A stretch of 64,000 nucleotides of DNA from Plantago ovata (Eukaryota > Streptophyta > Magnoliopsida > Lamiales > Plantaginaceae): NCBI GenBank assembly GCA_028274465.1, contig CM051457.1, positions 73,630,496-73,694,495 of the forward strand, in the 5' to 3' direction. The notes beneath the pieces were generated by a model. It had not been told where the DNA came from. It saw only the letters and a program-made list of their open reading frames with translations, and ran no database searches. The position numbers were made by a program, and so were the translations under genes. Positions 1 through 10,305 of the stretch are shown here, in pieces. Position 1 is the stretch's first letter. Every line of letters begins with the position of its first letter.

Positions 1-1313
1 GCACTAGAACCGCTCAGAAACTTGAAGATTCGAAGACTGAAGACTTAGAAGAATTTTGAGAAAGGTATCTACAAATGCACATGTTGCTCAAAAAGTGAGA
101 TTTTCAGCAACAGCTTGCATAAGTGAAAATCTTTATGACAGAGTAGGTTGTGCTTGCTGAAACTGAGACTGACCACTTGCTCAAAAACATATGTGACCTC
201 CTTGCTGAAGAGTACTTGCATTTTGGCTCCAACGTTCACATTTGAAATTGATTCAAATGAACATTAAATGCAAAGTAGGCACGCGAAGAACATGAAGACT
301 AGAAAACAAATGAAGGACGCTGCTGAAAGTACAAAAGCAAGATAGTGACATCTTAAGGTGCAAAGCCTTAGAATTAGAAATTTAAACGACTCCCTTGAGA
401 CACTATAAATAGAGGTCATCTGGCAAAGAGTAGAAGTGTGTCAACAACGTGATCAAACTCTCACTTGTGCTTTAAACACTCAAAACATTCTATACTCTTT
501 ACTGCCTATTGATCCGTTCCAAAACTTAAGCTTGAAACAAAAGCTACTTGTGAAGAAGTAGAACATTCACGGCTAAGAAATTAGTTAAGTGTTCTTTCTT
601 TTGAACAAGAACAAGTCTTGACACCAGAAACAACTTAACTTGCTTACTGAAAAGTATTACAAGTTGTGTTTCTTTAGATAACTTGTTATAGCTGAAAAGT
701 TGTACTCAAGTCATCTCATCCCAAACCTCTCTAACTGATAAACACCCTTTTCAGGCGTGAAATTCAGGGGGAATTAATCAAGCATTGTGTTGCTGATTAT
801 AAGTCCCAAGTTTGATGGAGAACAAGGTTACAATTCTTTAGTTAGGTTGGAAACGAAGCAAGTGTGCTTGGGTTTCTGAAGAATCATTAGTGATAGGATT
901 TGTAAGGAACCTCACATCTTATCTTAGTGGATTCAGTCCTAGAAAGGACAAAGTGGATTAGTTGAGAGATTACGCCACTCTCAGATACCACTATAAAGTT
1001 TTGTGTGATTTACTTACCGCATTTAGTTTTCAGCAAGCTACACTTATTGTACACTGACACTTTGCTCACTTGCTGAAACTAGCATTATCTGAAAAGCACT
1101 TATTGTATAAAGTCTTCCGCACTCTGTTTTTAAAGTACCAGTAAACTCGTTATTGAAAAGTAACAAGTACTTACTGAGAAAGTTAAGTAACTGCAAACTC
1201 ATTACTGAAAAGTAATAAGCACTTGCTGAGAAAGTTTTAAACGACGAAAAGTTTGAAAAGAATATTCAACCCCCCTCCCTCTAGTCTTTTCTTGTTGTTT
1301 AAAGGGACCAACA
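1..1313 (+). repeat. SIRE-type LTR (3' portion, cut by window edge)
   Basis: The right end is GGGACCAACA at 1304-1313, directly followed by a Copia primer site. The same end appears inverted at 2874 and 3333. The LTR holds a TATA box near 404 and seven copies of the 7-mer TTGCTGA or its complement (104, 154, 202, 790, 1030, 1070, 1223), far above chance. Confidence 0.85.
404..415 (+). promoter_or_regulatory. LTR TATA box
   Basis: TATAAATAGAGG lies inside the LTR and is kept at the matching place in the inverted copies at 4229-4240 and 5446-5457. This is the likely core promoter of the element. Activity cannot be judged from sequence. Confidence 0.65.
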
Positions 1314-1315
1314 AG

Positions 1316-1327
1316 TGGTATCAGAGC
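1316..1327 (+). other. Primer binding site, initiator Met tRNA type
   Basis: TGGTATCAGAGC begins two bases after the LTR end. This is the standard plant Copia primer site, complementary to the 3' end of initiator methionine tRNA. Confidence 0.9.
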
Positions 1328-1484
1328 TGGAGGTTCTTTAACCTTCAGCACTGAACCTAGATCCCCTTGGGTGCTTTCCATAAATCACTTTCACTTGATC
1401 AGTTTGGTAGTCTTTTGATGACAGGATGTCGCTAGGAGACAATCCCTTGCTGAAGCTGGAAAACTATGAAAATGGCGAAACAAC

Positions 1485-2816
1485 ATGATGCTACATGTTG
1501 AGGCCATTAGTGATGAAATGGTTACTGTCATAAATGATGGACCTATCAAGATCACTAAACTTGAGAGAAGTTTTCCTCACAAAACCACAGATACTGCTGG
1601 AAAGGAAACTATCTTAGGAGAACCGGTTGATATCGACGTTCCAAAACCAAGAGAGAAATGGACTTCCAACGAAGCCAAAAGATTCTGTCTTGATGGCCAA
1701 GCAAGAAACATCATTATTCGATCTACTCCATATACTATACAGTGCAAACTGTGGGGTGCCAAAACTGCTAAGGAAGCTTGGAAACTGGTTCAAGATCTTT
1801 GTGCTGGATCTGACGAAACCACGGAAAACAAACTCGAAGTGCTAAAGTTGAAGTTCCAAAACTTTAAACAAGGTACAAATGAGTCACTAGAAGACTTGGA
1901 TTTCAGATTCACAACTCTAGTGAGTGAGATGGTTGCCTTAGGAGTTGGAAACTTCTATTCAGATTCTGAAAAGGTGAAAACCATTATAAGTTTGAACCAA
2001 GAATGGATCCATACTCAGAACTTCTATTACAATCAAGGAATGCCAAATAGCACTCCAACTGAGTTGTTCTCTCATCTTGCTACTGTCAACTACGAGCCAA
2101 AGCAAAGAGAAAATGTGTTTGCTGAAAAATCACAAAACATTGCTCTTGCTGCTAAGCCATCATCTTCTGAAAAGAAGAATGATAAAGAGCCTACTGATGA
2201 AAACGCTCTTGTTGTTAGAAACATGAAGAAATTTATCAGTAAGGAACTTGAAAGGCGAAAAGCAAAAGAGAAGCTGAAAAAGCATCTTGGTAACAACTAC
2301 CATAAATACAAGAATGAAGCTAGCTCGCTGAACAAGCAAGTTCAACAAGTAAACTCCTCTGAAGAACCAGCAGTTGGCAATGATCTTTGCTTTTACTGCA
2401 AAAAGCCTGGACACTTCAAAGCAAATTTTCCTTTACTGAAAGGGAAATCTGCTGAAAAGAAGAAGAAGTTCAAAAGGGCTTTGATTGCTAAAGAAAAGAA
2501 AAAGCTTCAAGCAAAAATCAATGCTCTTTGCTTTGAAACAAGCTCTGAAGATAGTGAGGTAGAGAGTTCAGACACTGAAGAAGAAGAAGCCACTCTTGAT
2601 GTAGAGATCGGCAAGGAAGTTTGTGGAATAGCTAGGGAAGCTTATCCAGATGTGTCAAACTACAAATTCTGCCTCATGGCCGGTCAGGTAAATTGTCCTA
2701 CCTCTGACTCTGATTCAAAAAGTGAAGATGACATTGACCTTGATAGAATTCAAGGAGAAATTGAAAGATTTGAGAAAACTCTGAGCAAACAGCAAGAGAA
2801 ACTACCAGAATGCTGA
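1485..2816 (+). CDS. gag: Copia gag of S1 (capsid/nucleocapsid), fossil
   Basis: This is an open 443-residue frame. Residues around 60-210 resemble the UBN2-type Copia gag domain (AKEAWKLVQDLCAGSDETTENKL, split here by family convention). A CCHC-like knuckle region follows near residue 305 (CFYCKKPGHFK), then a basic stretch and an acidic, coiled-coil-like tail. In the family, gag forms the virus-like particle that packages element RNA. The frame opens about 170 bases after the LTR. The ATG at 1485 is simply the first in frame, so the true start could lie elsewhere. Counted as part of a fossil element, since no linked pol follows directly. Confidence 0.75.
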   Translation: MMLHVEAISDEMVTVINDGPIKITKLERSFPHKTTDTAGKETILGEPVDIDVPKPREKWTSNEAKRFCLDGQARNIIIRSTPYTIQCKLWGAKTAKEAWKLVQDLCAGSDETTENKLEVLKLKFQNFKQGTNESLEDLDFRFTTLVSEMVALGVGNFYSDSEKVKTIISLNQEWIHTQNFYYNQGMPNSTPTELFSHLATVNYEPKQRENVFAEKSQNIALAAKPSSSEKKNDKEPTDENALVVRNMKKFISKELERRKAKEKLKKHLGNNYHKYKNEASSLNKQVQQVNSSEEPAVGNDLCFYCKKPGHFKANFPLLKGKSAEKKKKFKRALIAKEKKKLQAKINALCFETSSEDSEVESSDTEEEEATLDVEIGKEVCGIAREAYPDVSNYKFCLMAGQVNCPTSDSDSKSEDDIDLDRIQGEIERFEKTLSKQQEKLPEC

Positions 2817-3332
2817 ACTTCTAACTAAGCAAACTACTGAAAAGTATGTCTTGCTGAGCGTTGAGTCAGAAAATGTTGGTCCCTTTAAACAACAAGAAAA
2901 GACTAGAGGGGGGGGGGGTGAATAGTCTTTTCAAACTTTCGTCGTTTAAAAACTTTCTCAGCAAGAGCTTATTACTTTTCGGTAATGAGTTTGCTGATAC
3001 TTAACTTTCTCAGCAAGTACTAGTTACTTTTCAGTAACGAGTTTTACTGATACTTTAAAAACAGAGTGCGGAAGTCTTTATATAATAAGTGCTAGTTTCA
3101 GCAAGTGAGCAGAGTGACAGTGTACAGATAGATAAGCTTGCTGAAAACTAAATGCAGTAAAGTAAATCACACAAACACTTTTTATAGTGGTATCTGAGAG
3201 TGGCGTAATCTCTCAACTAATCCACTTTGTCCTTTCTAGTACTGAATCCACTAAGATAAGTTTGAACTTCCTTACAACACCTATCTAGAGCGATTCTTCA
3301 GAAACCAAAGCACACTTGCTTCGTTTCCAACC

Positions 3333-5015
3333 TGTTGGTCCCTTTAAACAACAAGAAAAGACTAGAGGGGGGGTGAATAGTCTTTTCAAACTTTTGTCGT
3401 TTAAAACTTTCTCAGCAAGTACTTATTACTTTTCAGTAATGAGGTTGCTGATACTTAACTTTCTCAGCAAGCGTAAGTTACTTTACAGTAGCTTGGTTTG
3501 CTGATACTTAAAATCAGAGAGCGGAAGTCTTTGAAACAATAAGTGCTTTTTCAGCAAGTAAAGTGTTTCAGCAAGTGATGTGAGTGACTGTGTACAAACA
3601 GATATAATTTGCTGAAAGCTAAATGCAGTAAGTAAATCACACAAACGCTTTTAGAGTGGTATCTGAGAGTGGCGTAATCTCCCAACTAATCCACTTTGTC
3701 CTTTCTAGGACTGAATCCACTAAGATATGATTGAGGTTCCTTACAATCTCCTATCTAAAGCGATTCAACAGAAACCAAAGCACACTTGCTTTGTCTCCAA
3801 CCTAAACTAGAGAACTCAACCTTGTTCTCCACCAAACTTGGTACTTTTAATCAGCAAAAGCTTGCTCGATTAAGTTCCCCCTGAATATCACGCCTGAAAG
3901 GGTGTATTTTCAGTTAGAGAGTTTTGGGGTGAGATAACTTAATTATAACTTATTCAGTTACAACAAGTAATCTAAGAAACACAACTTGGAATACTTTGCA
4001 GTAAACAAGTTTGATTGTTTCTGGTGTCAAAACTTGTTTTTGTTCGAAAGAAAGAACATTTAACTAATTCCTTAGTCGAGTTTGTTCTACTTCTTCACAA
4101 GTAGCTTTTTCAAGCTTTAAGTCTTGGAACGGATCAATGGCAGTAAGAGTGTTTGAAGGTTTGTGAACTTTAAGCACAAGTGAGAGTTTGATCACGTTGT
4201 TGACACACTTCAACTCTTTGCCGGATGACCTCTATTTATAGTGCAAGTAAGGAGCCGTTTGAATTTCAAATCCTAAGGCTTTTGTTCCTTAACATGTCAC
4301 TATCTTGCTTTTGTACTTTCAGCAGCAACCTTTGTTTGTCTTCTAGTCTTCATGTCCTTCGCGTGTAAGCTTTGCATTAAATGCACTTTTGAATAGAATT
4401 CAAAGAGTAACATTGGAGCGCAAAATCAAGTACATTCAGCAAGAGGTCACATATGTTTATCAGCAAGTGTTTATTCTCAGTTTCAGCAAGCACAACCTAC
4501 TATGTCTTTCAGATTTTCACTTATGCAATGCTGTTGCTGAAAATTTCACTTTCTGAGCAACACGTGCCTTACCAGTCTTCAGCAATCTTCAACTCTTCAA
4601 GTCTTCAGATCTTCAGATCTTCAAAAGTCTTCAAGATTCTGACCGGTTTCTTATTTGCTTCAATAATTTGTTTGTAATAAACAAAATACATCTTCAGCAA
4701 ATGCTTCAATAGGTCATTTTCTTTTCAGAAAATAAGATTAATTAAAGCTAAGCATCAATAAGATATTTTCTTGTCAGAAAATAAAATACATCATACGCTA
4801 AAGTGTCAATAAATTAATTTCTTCACAGAAATTAAAGTACGTCATCCACTAAGATAAAAACTTATCTAACACCTATCTAAGTCATCAGCAAACGTTCCTC
4901 TTTTACAATGTCCTTTAAAAATTCTAAAAACCTATGGACCTTAAGAGTACTAGTTACTGGACTGTTCTTAATTTAGCATGGTTAATTGCTCATCAAAATT
5001 ACAAGTTTTCTAACA
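3333..5015 (-). mobile_element. Solo SIRE-type LTR nested in an LTR of its own family
   Basis: A full-length LTR of 1683 bp (TGTTGGTCCC...TTTTCTAACA) has no internal region on either side. It is flanked by the 5-bp duplication CAACC at 3328-3332 and 5016-5020. The uninterrupted order (CCAACC then TAACTAGAGA) matches the same place inside the solo LTR itself (CCAACCTAAACTAGAGA). It arose by insertion followed by LTR-LTR recombination, and is visibly diverged from its host LTR. Confidence 0.9.
4668..4855 (-). repeat. Diverged tandem repeat inside the solo SIRE LTR
   Basis: About three units of roughly 50 bp share the core TTTCTTNTCAGAAAATAA and TCAATAA. The host LTR has only one equivalent unit near 5875-5930, which accounts for much of the length difference between the two LTRs (1683 against about 1506). 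Confidence 0.6.
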
Positions 5016-6067
5016 CAACCTAACTAGAGAACGAAACCTTGTTCTCCACCAAACTTGGGACTTATAATCAGCAACACTATGCTTGATTAATTCCCCCTGA
5101 ATTTCACGCCTGAAAAAGGGTGTTTATCAGTTAGAGAGGTTTGGGTGAGATGACTTGAGTATAACTTATTTAGCTATAACCAGTAATCTAAGAAACAAAA
5201 CTTTGAATACTTTGCAGTAAACAAGTTAAGTTGTTTCTGGTGTCAAGACTTGTTCTTGTTCGAAAGAAAGAACACTTAACTAATTTCTTAGCCTTGAATG
5301 TTCTACTTCTTCACAAGTAGCTTTTGTTTCAAGCTTTAAGTCTTGGAACGGATCAATAGGCAGTAAAGAGTAAGGAAGATGAGTGTTTAAGCACAAGTGA
5401 GAGTTTGATCACGTTGTTGACACACCTCAACTCTTTGCCGGATGACCTCTATTTATAGTGAATCAAGGGAGCCGTTTGAATTTCAAATTTTAAGGCTTTG
5501 TTCCTTAAGATGTCACTATCTTGCTTTTGCACTTTCAGCAGCGTCCTTCATTTGTCTTCTAGTCTTCATGTTCTTCGCATGCTTACTTTTGCATTTAATG
5601 TTCATTTGAACGAAATTCAAATATGAACGTTGGAGCGCAAATGCAAGTACTTTCAGCAAGGAGGTCACATATGTATTTCAGCAAGCAGTCAGTCTCAGTT
5701 TCAACAAGCACAACCTACTCTGTCATATAGATTTTCACTTATGCAAGTTGTTGCTGAAATTTCCACTTTCTGAGCAACATGTGCCTTTGTAGATACCATC
5801 TTCAGAAATCTTCTTAAGTCTTCAGTCTTCGAATTCTTCAAGTTTCTGAACGGTTCTAGTGCTTCAATAGTTCGTTTGTAAAAACAAAGTACATCATCAG
5901 CAAACTAAAGTACCTAACTAGTACCTACACTAAGTCTTCAGCAAACGTTCCTCTTTTACAATGTCCTTAAAATTCTAAATTCCTATGGACCTTAAGAGTA
6001 CTAGTTACTGGACTTTCCTTAATTTAGCATGGTTAATTGCTCATCAAAATTTACAAGTTTCCTAACA

Positions 6068-6095
6068 AATTTCTCGGCCCCTTTTTGATGTTAGC
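6068..6095 (-). other. Polypurine tract of S2
   Basis: On the minus strand the LTR is preceded by AAAAAGGGGCCGAGAAATT. A purine run at this place primes plus-strand DNA synthesis in LTR elements, and its position fixes the orientation of S2. Confidence 0.65.
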
Positions 6096-6333
6096 AATCC
6101 ATGGATAAATTAACTGTTACCCTTTTAGAGGTTTCTGATGTTGAATAAATCAGTTGAATAATGCAAACATACTTTGAATAATAAAACAGTAAGCATAAGT
6201 AGATTGCATAATCAAAAACCAATAAGAATCAAAAGCTTATTGCTGATAGTTATCTTTCAGTAAGTTTACAAGAAAGTTCAGAGATAACTACAAAAATCAG
6301 CAAACAAAGACAAACAAAGCTTTTACAAGGGAC

Positions 6334-7800
6334 TTAAGCTATTCCAGCAGAAGATTTCCTCAGAATCTCCCTTACACTCTTCTCAGCAAGCGCAGAAAAT
6401 TCAACACATTCCTTCTCGTAATCTTCAAGTAGCTTACGGACTTCAAGTTGAATGATCTTTGCATTCTTGCAGGCAGTGGTATAATGATGGTTTTCACCAT
6501 TCATTTCTTTGTAGTGAAGTACCCACAAGTGCATGCCCCAATTGCTGGCATGGAGAAGTTGTGTATCTGAAATTCCCTTGTTAGCATGAATCTTTCTTAA
6601 CCAGAGAAGATCTTCTTCTTGATCCTTGGCAGTGAGATAAAAATACTCATAAGGAATCAAGCCATATTTCTTCTTTGACTTCTTGGTTAAAGGATCACTG
6701 TAGTAAGCAACATCAATCGGTTTGATTAAATCAGGCTCTTGCTTCATTAACTTGCCGATAGAAGTTCTTCTTACTAAGACTTCCAGATTCAGCCATTTTG
6801 CAGCAATGTTTCTTGGGTAGGGAGGAGGATCCCTTTCTTTTCTTTGCACTTTTAGTTCAATCCAAGTGTACATTTGATTCAGTACAACAGTTGAAAAGAA
6901 ATCATTGACCAACAAATCTTCCAGCTTTAAGACCCAACAACCATGTAGGTTTCTGATCACATTTTGAGTTGTTTGTTCATTGCTGGTCTTTGTGTATTCA
7001 ATGCCAGAGCCAATGGCAATGCTGGCTAGCCTATTTTCTTCCTGTCTTTGCCTTCTTCTTCTTGACTAAGCATTTTCTTGATCTCTTGCTGAAGATCTTG
7101 AGTCAGAAGAGAAATGTTTGGAATGGCCAGAAGGAGTTAAGGCTATAATTGGTCTAGCTCTTATTGCTTGAGCTATTGTTTGGTCATCATCATTATCATC
7201 ATCTTCATTAAGATCTTGATGACTCTCAGTATGATAGTATTCTTGAGTTTCAGCAGATGTTCTTCTCCTTTTCGGATTTGCTGAATTTCTCTCAGAATCT
7301 GTTTTAGCTCGTCTCTTTGAACTTTGCTCTCTTTCAGCAAGAGGTTCTCTGGGAGGTGGACTAGGCAGTATCAATGGCGCTTCAGCAGGGGTTTTCTTTG
7401 CTCTTGAAGATTTTCTTTGTTTATCTTCCCCCTTAGACATGGATTGCATCATTGGTTGAATGTGCAGAGAGAAAAATTCATTGCAATTTTCAACAAGTTT
7501 ACTTAGGCTATTGTATTTGAGAATTATTCCTTGCCGATCAGCAGTCAGCTTGGACAGTTCTTCTTTAATGCTCACCAAATTCTCCTCATGTCTGCGCTCA
7601 TTGTCGACTTTTTCTTCAATGAAAGTCTGAGCCTTTTTCAATGCAGTTTTAGCCAGTTTGAGTGCTTGACTGAAATCTTCTTCATAGCTTTTATGATGTA
7701 GACTTATGTCTTTCTGAGCTATTGTAAGAGAAGTAGTGCATTTCAGCACGGTAGCCAATATCTTGCCAATATCAAGTGGACTCTCAGCAAGCAGTGCATC
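6334..7800 (-). pseudogene. ORF3 of S2, C-terminal part (env-like third ORF of SIRE elements)
   Basis: Two long minus-strand frames (about 7800-7066 and 6960-6334) continue the ORF3 whose start is at 13317. The first holds helical, charged sequence (coiled-coil-like, starting ALLAESPLDIGKIL) and a basic/Ser-rich stretch with a nuclear-signal look (KRRAKTD, PKRRRTS). The second is a compact domain I do not recognise. SIRE elements carry an env-like ORF after pol; I see no clear fusion peptide or signal peptide, so an envelope function is not supported here. The first residues of the frame that runs to 7842 come from the inserted T LTR and do not belong. Fossil, broken. Confidence 0.7.
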
Positions 7801-9933
7801 TGATAGTGTATATGTCCTAGAGACAGTCTTTATTAAGGGCATACAACCCTTATTAAGGGCATATATGTACTATTACACAGGTCAACGTAATATAATATAT
7901 GTTTGTTTGTTTGACTATTGAGTATCGCTTCCATATTTATATTACACCAGGCATACAACATGTCATATCTCTATTCCTGTCTGTATTGATATCAAACATG
8001 TCCCCTCGGATAGATGACCGATCACACAGATAGTGGGAGCTATGTGAGTTATCATCTATCCCAAACTCTCCCTAGTCGAGGTTCATCTCGGATGTAGGGG
8101 TCTGAATGAACCAGGAGAGACTAGTATGCGTGGAGGTTATACTTGTTAGAGCAAGTGTGAGCCGATCCCACGGCCACGGAACGGATTGTTGGACAATCAA
8201 GAAACGTTCCCATAACTCCGCATAGTTGTTCGAAGGGTGATTACCGAACAATGGAAGTAACCACCGGAATCTCCCATCGATGTATACTCTACACCGAAGT
8301 GTCTATGGGAACCGGAAAGTTGTCGAAGTGATGCCAGTCGTCCTTTGGACTTACAGGACTTTATTATCACATTTGTTGCCCCATATCCTTGGTGGACCCG
8401 TCGATGTCAGCTCTGAATAAGCAGTTGACCCAAGACACGATCCAGAATTATGGCTACATACAAATGGGGATGATAAGTGATTCTGTGAAGGATTCATCTC
8501 TCATGTGTAGCACAGGAGAGCACTGCTCATAGTCGTTCATAGTTGTGATTGGTCAAACCGCTGGACAGCGTATCAATATTATTATGATAGTCATAATAGA
8601 TATTGGATTCACCAAGCAACTCACTGAAGACGCCCGTGGATGTATTATTGGGATAGACACTTCATCGATCCTAGATGCATTCGAGTCAGTCAGATGAAGG
8701 GACGTTACCATCGCCGTGTTGAGCGCAACAGACTTCACAACGAAAGGGTTTGCTTTGAGAAACCTCTCAAACGTCCTCATGTATTAATATTGCAAATGGA
8801 ACCGTCTAGGAATTCGATGTTGCCTAGTGTAGCACTTGCTTAATACAATGAGGCCCTATGGGTCACACTATGTGGTGATTCAGCTTATCCGATTATCCTT
8901 GAAGATGGAATCGCAATTAATTTAGAATTAATTGTGATTGATGAATTATAAATGATTTGGAATTAATTATAATTATTTGTGGCTCAATTAATAATTTGGA
9001 ATTATTGATTGAATTGACTGATTAATTGTATTTTATGTAAATACAATTAAAGATTATATTTTAGAAATATAATAGAGGTTTGATTTGAAAGGATATGTTA
9101 ATTTAGAATTAATATATGCACATGGGCAAAATCTACTTGGAGTTTGAATTGCCTTAGAATTATAAGTGGGTCCCGAAATCGAAACCCACCTAATCCCCTT
9201 GTATAGCCGCGCGACCAGTAGTATTATGGGGAGAAGTTCGACTTCTTCCCATATTAGAAGTCAAGGGATAAGTTAGATTTTCCTGATTGAGTTTTAATTT
9301 GATTGGGAATGAATCTAGACTTAAATTGGTTTCCTTGTGCAATAAGAATTAGATTCTTATTCCTTTATGAAGTCTAATTGATTCTTTTTTAGGCTTCTAT
9401 TGACTACTATATATAGTAGACTATTAGAGAGCTTTTGACATGGTTGATTGCAGATCATTCTGATTAACCGAATTCTTAGAGAATTATTCTACCAGTTTTC
9501 TTAGAGAAAAATAAATGCTCTCCTCCCCTACACCTCTAGCCGCGCGCGCCACCTTCCAACCGGAGGAAAATTGTCGCCCCATCTTCTTGACCACATAAAG
9601 AATATCCTAACATTCTTTCCGCTAAGTTGTTCATCCGTGGATACCAAGGTTGAGGTTCAAAGAGCTGGAAACTAACTTTTATTGTCTTGCAGATAATCAA
9701 AGTATTGCAGATATCTTCGACTTCGACGAAGGAGAAGATTCACCGGACTATTACGAAGACTTCATCGATTGGCATATCGATTCAATACCTATTCTTGCTC
9801 TGGAGTATTGTAAGTCTTCTGATTAATGTGTTTATTATATACGTTATATACATGATCAATTAACCTGCATGTTAAGAAAATTTTGAAATTGCGCTGCGTA
9901 CCCTAGGGGTAACTCTGGCCATATTTTCTTACA
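7801..9933 (+). repeat. T-family LTR, about 2.13 kb
   Basis: Runs from TGATAGTGTATATG to TTTTCTTACA and is followed by GTGGTATC, the start of a primer site. A 16-bp palindrome containing the TATA box, CTACTATATATAGTAG, is at 9404-9419. The same LTR occurs at 40198 and 58560, with fragments at 10028 and 52404. Confidence 0.9.
9404..9419 (+). promoter_or_regulatory. Palindromic TATA region of T LTR
   Basis: CTACTATATATAGTAG is a perfect palindrome and recurs unchanged at 41798-41813 and 60167-60182. It is the only strong TATA-like site in the LTR. Confidence 0.55.
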
Positions 9934-10027
9934 GTGGTATCGTCTTATCAGTGGATGCCCACTTAAGACATTATGTTAATCTAGGCATTAAGCATAAAGG
10001 TGACTGGTTCTAGTCCAAGTGGGAGAT
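9934..10027 (+). mobile_element. Remnant T internal region between two LTRs
   Basis: The first eight bases match the primer-site start. The rest matches the extreme 3' end of T pol and the polypurine tract AAGTGGGAGAT seen at 58470-58559. Almost the whole interior is absent, making a miniature LTR-LTR unit. Confidence 0.75.
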
Positions 10028-10236
10028 TGATAGTGTATATGTCCTAGAGACAGTCTTTATTAAGGGCATACAACCCTTATTAAGGGCATATAGGTACTAT
10101 TACACAGGTCAACGTAATATAATATATGTTTGTTTGTTTGACTATTGAGTATCGCTTTCATATTTATATTACACCATGCATACATCATGTCATATCTCTA
10201 TTCCTGTCTGTATTGATATCAAACATGTCCCCTCGG
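10028..10236 (+). repeat. T LTR, first 209 bp only
   Basis: Nearly identical to 7801-8009, ending at AACATGTCCCCTCGGA, where unrelated inverted leader sequence starts. Confidence 0.85.
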
Positions 10237-10305
10237 AAAATTTCCAAAAATTCGATTTTGGTTCCAACCCGAAAAATTAAATAAATATATATATATAATA
10301 TACGG
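10237..10305 (-). repeat. Inverted scrap of T leader
   Basis: The complement of this stretch matches the sequence around the TA repeat and GGGTTGGACCCAAAATCG at 53250-53320. It then joins sequence in normal orientation at 10306 (GGGATTATAATTTTCAT, equal to 53606). It marks an inversion or template-switch event. Confidence 0.65.

Larger units (their letters stand above)
1..2873 (+). mobile_element. S1: SIRE/Maximus-like Copia, 5' part (LTR, primer site, gag)
   Basis: The order LTR, initiator-Met primer site, Copia gag is seen on the plus strand. The element enters from beyond the left edge and stops where an opposite-strand LTR of the same family starts at 2874. A SIRE-type assignment follows from relatedness to the copies with a third ORF after pol found later in the window. 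The plus-strand pol and ORF3 at 43975-52403 do not overlap this piece in content and could be the same element split by later insertions; that is inference. Fossil, incomplete here. Confidence 0.8.
2874..6067 (-). repeat. 3' LTR of S2, split by a nested solo LTR
   Basis: Starts with the inverted LTR end TGTTGGTCCC at 2874 and ends TTCCTAACA at 6067, matching TG...CA on the minus strand. Without the nested 3333-5020 piece it is about 1.5 kb. A TATA box (minus strand) lies at 5446-5457. A purine-rich tract borders it at 6068, so this is the 3' LTR of S2. Confidence 0.85.

Noticed and set aside
6334-7800. Possible host gene for the compact domain at 6334-6960
   Set aside because: It lies between SIRE ORF3 sequence and the polypurine tract of the same element, in element sense, so it belongs to ORF3.
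7801-7842. Start of a minus-strand ORF3 frame at 7842 (MPLIKTVSRTYT)
   Set aside because: These codons come from the inserted T LTR; true ORF3 sequence begins at 7800.
8553-8780. Antisense frames with IMTIIIILIR hydrophobic runs in T LTRs (also 40877 and 59213)
   Set aside because: They lie wholly in LTR sequence, are caused by ATTATTATGATAG-type repeats, and differ in extent between copies.
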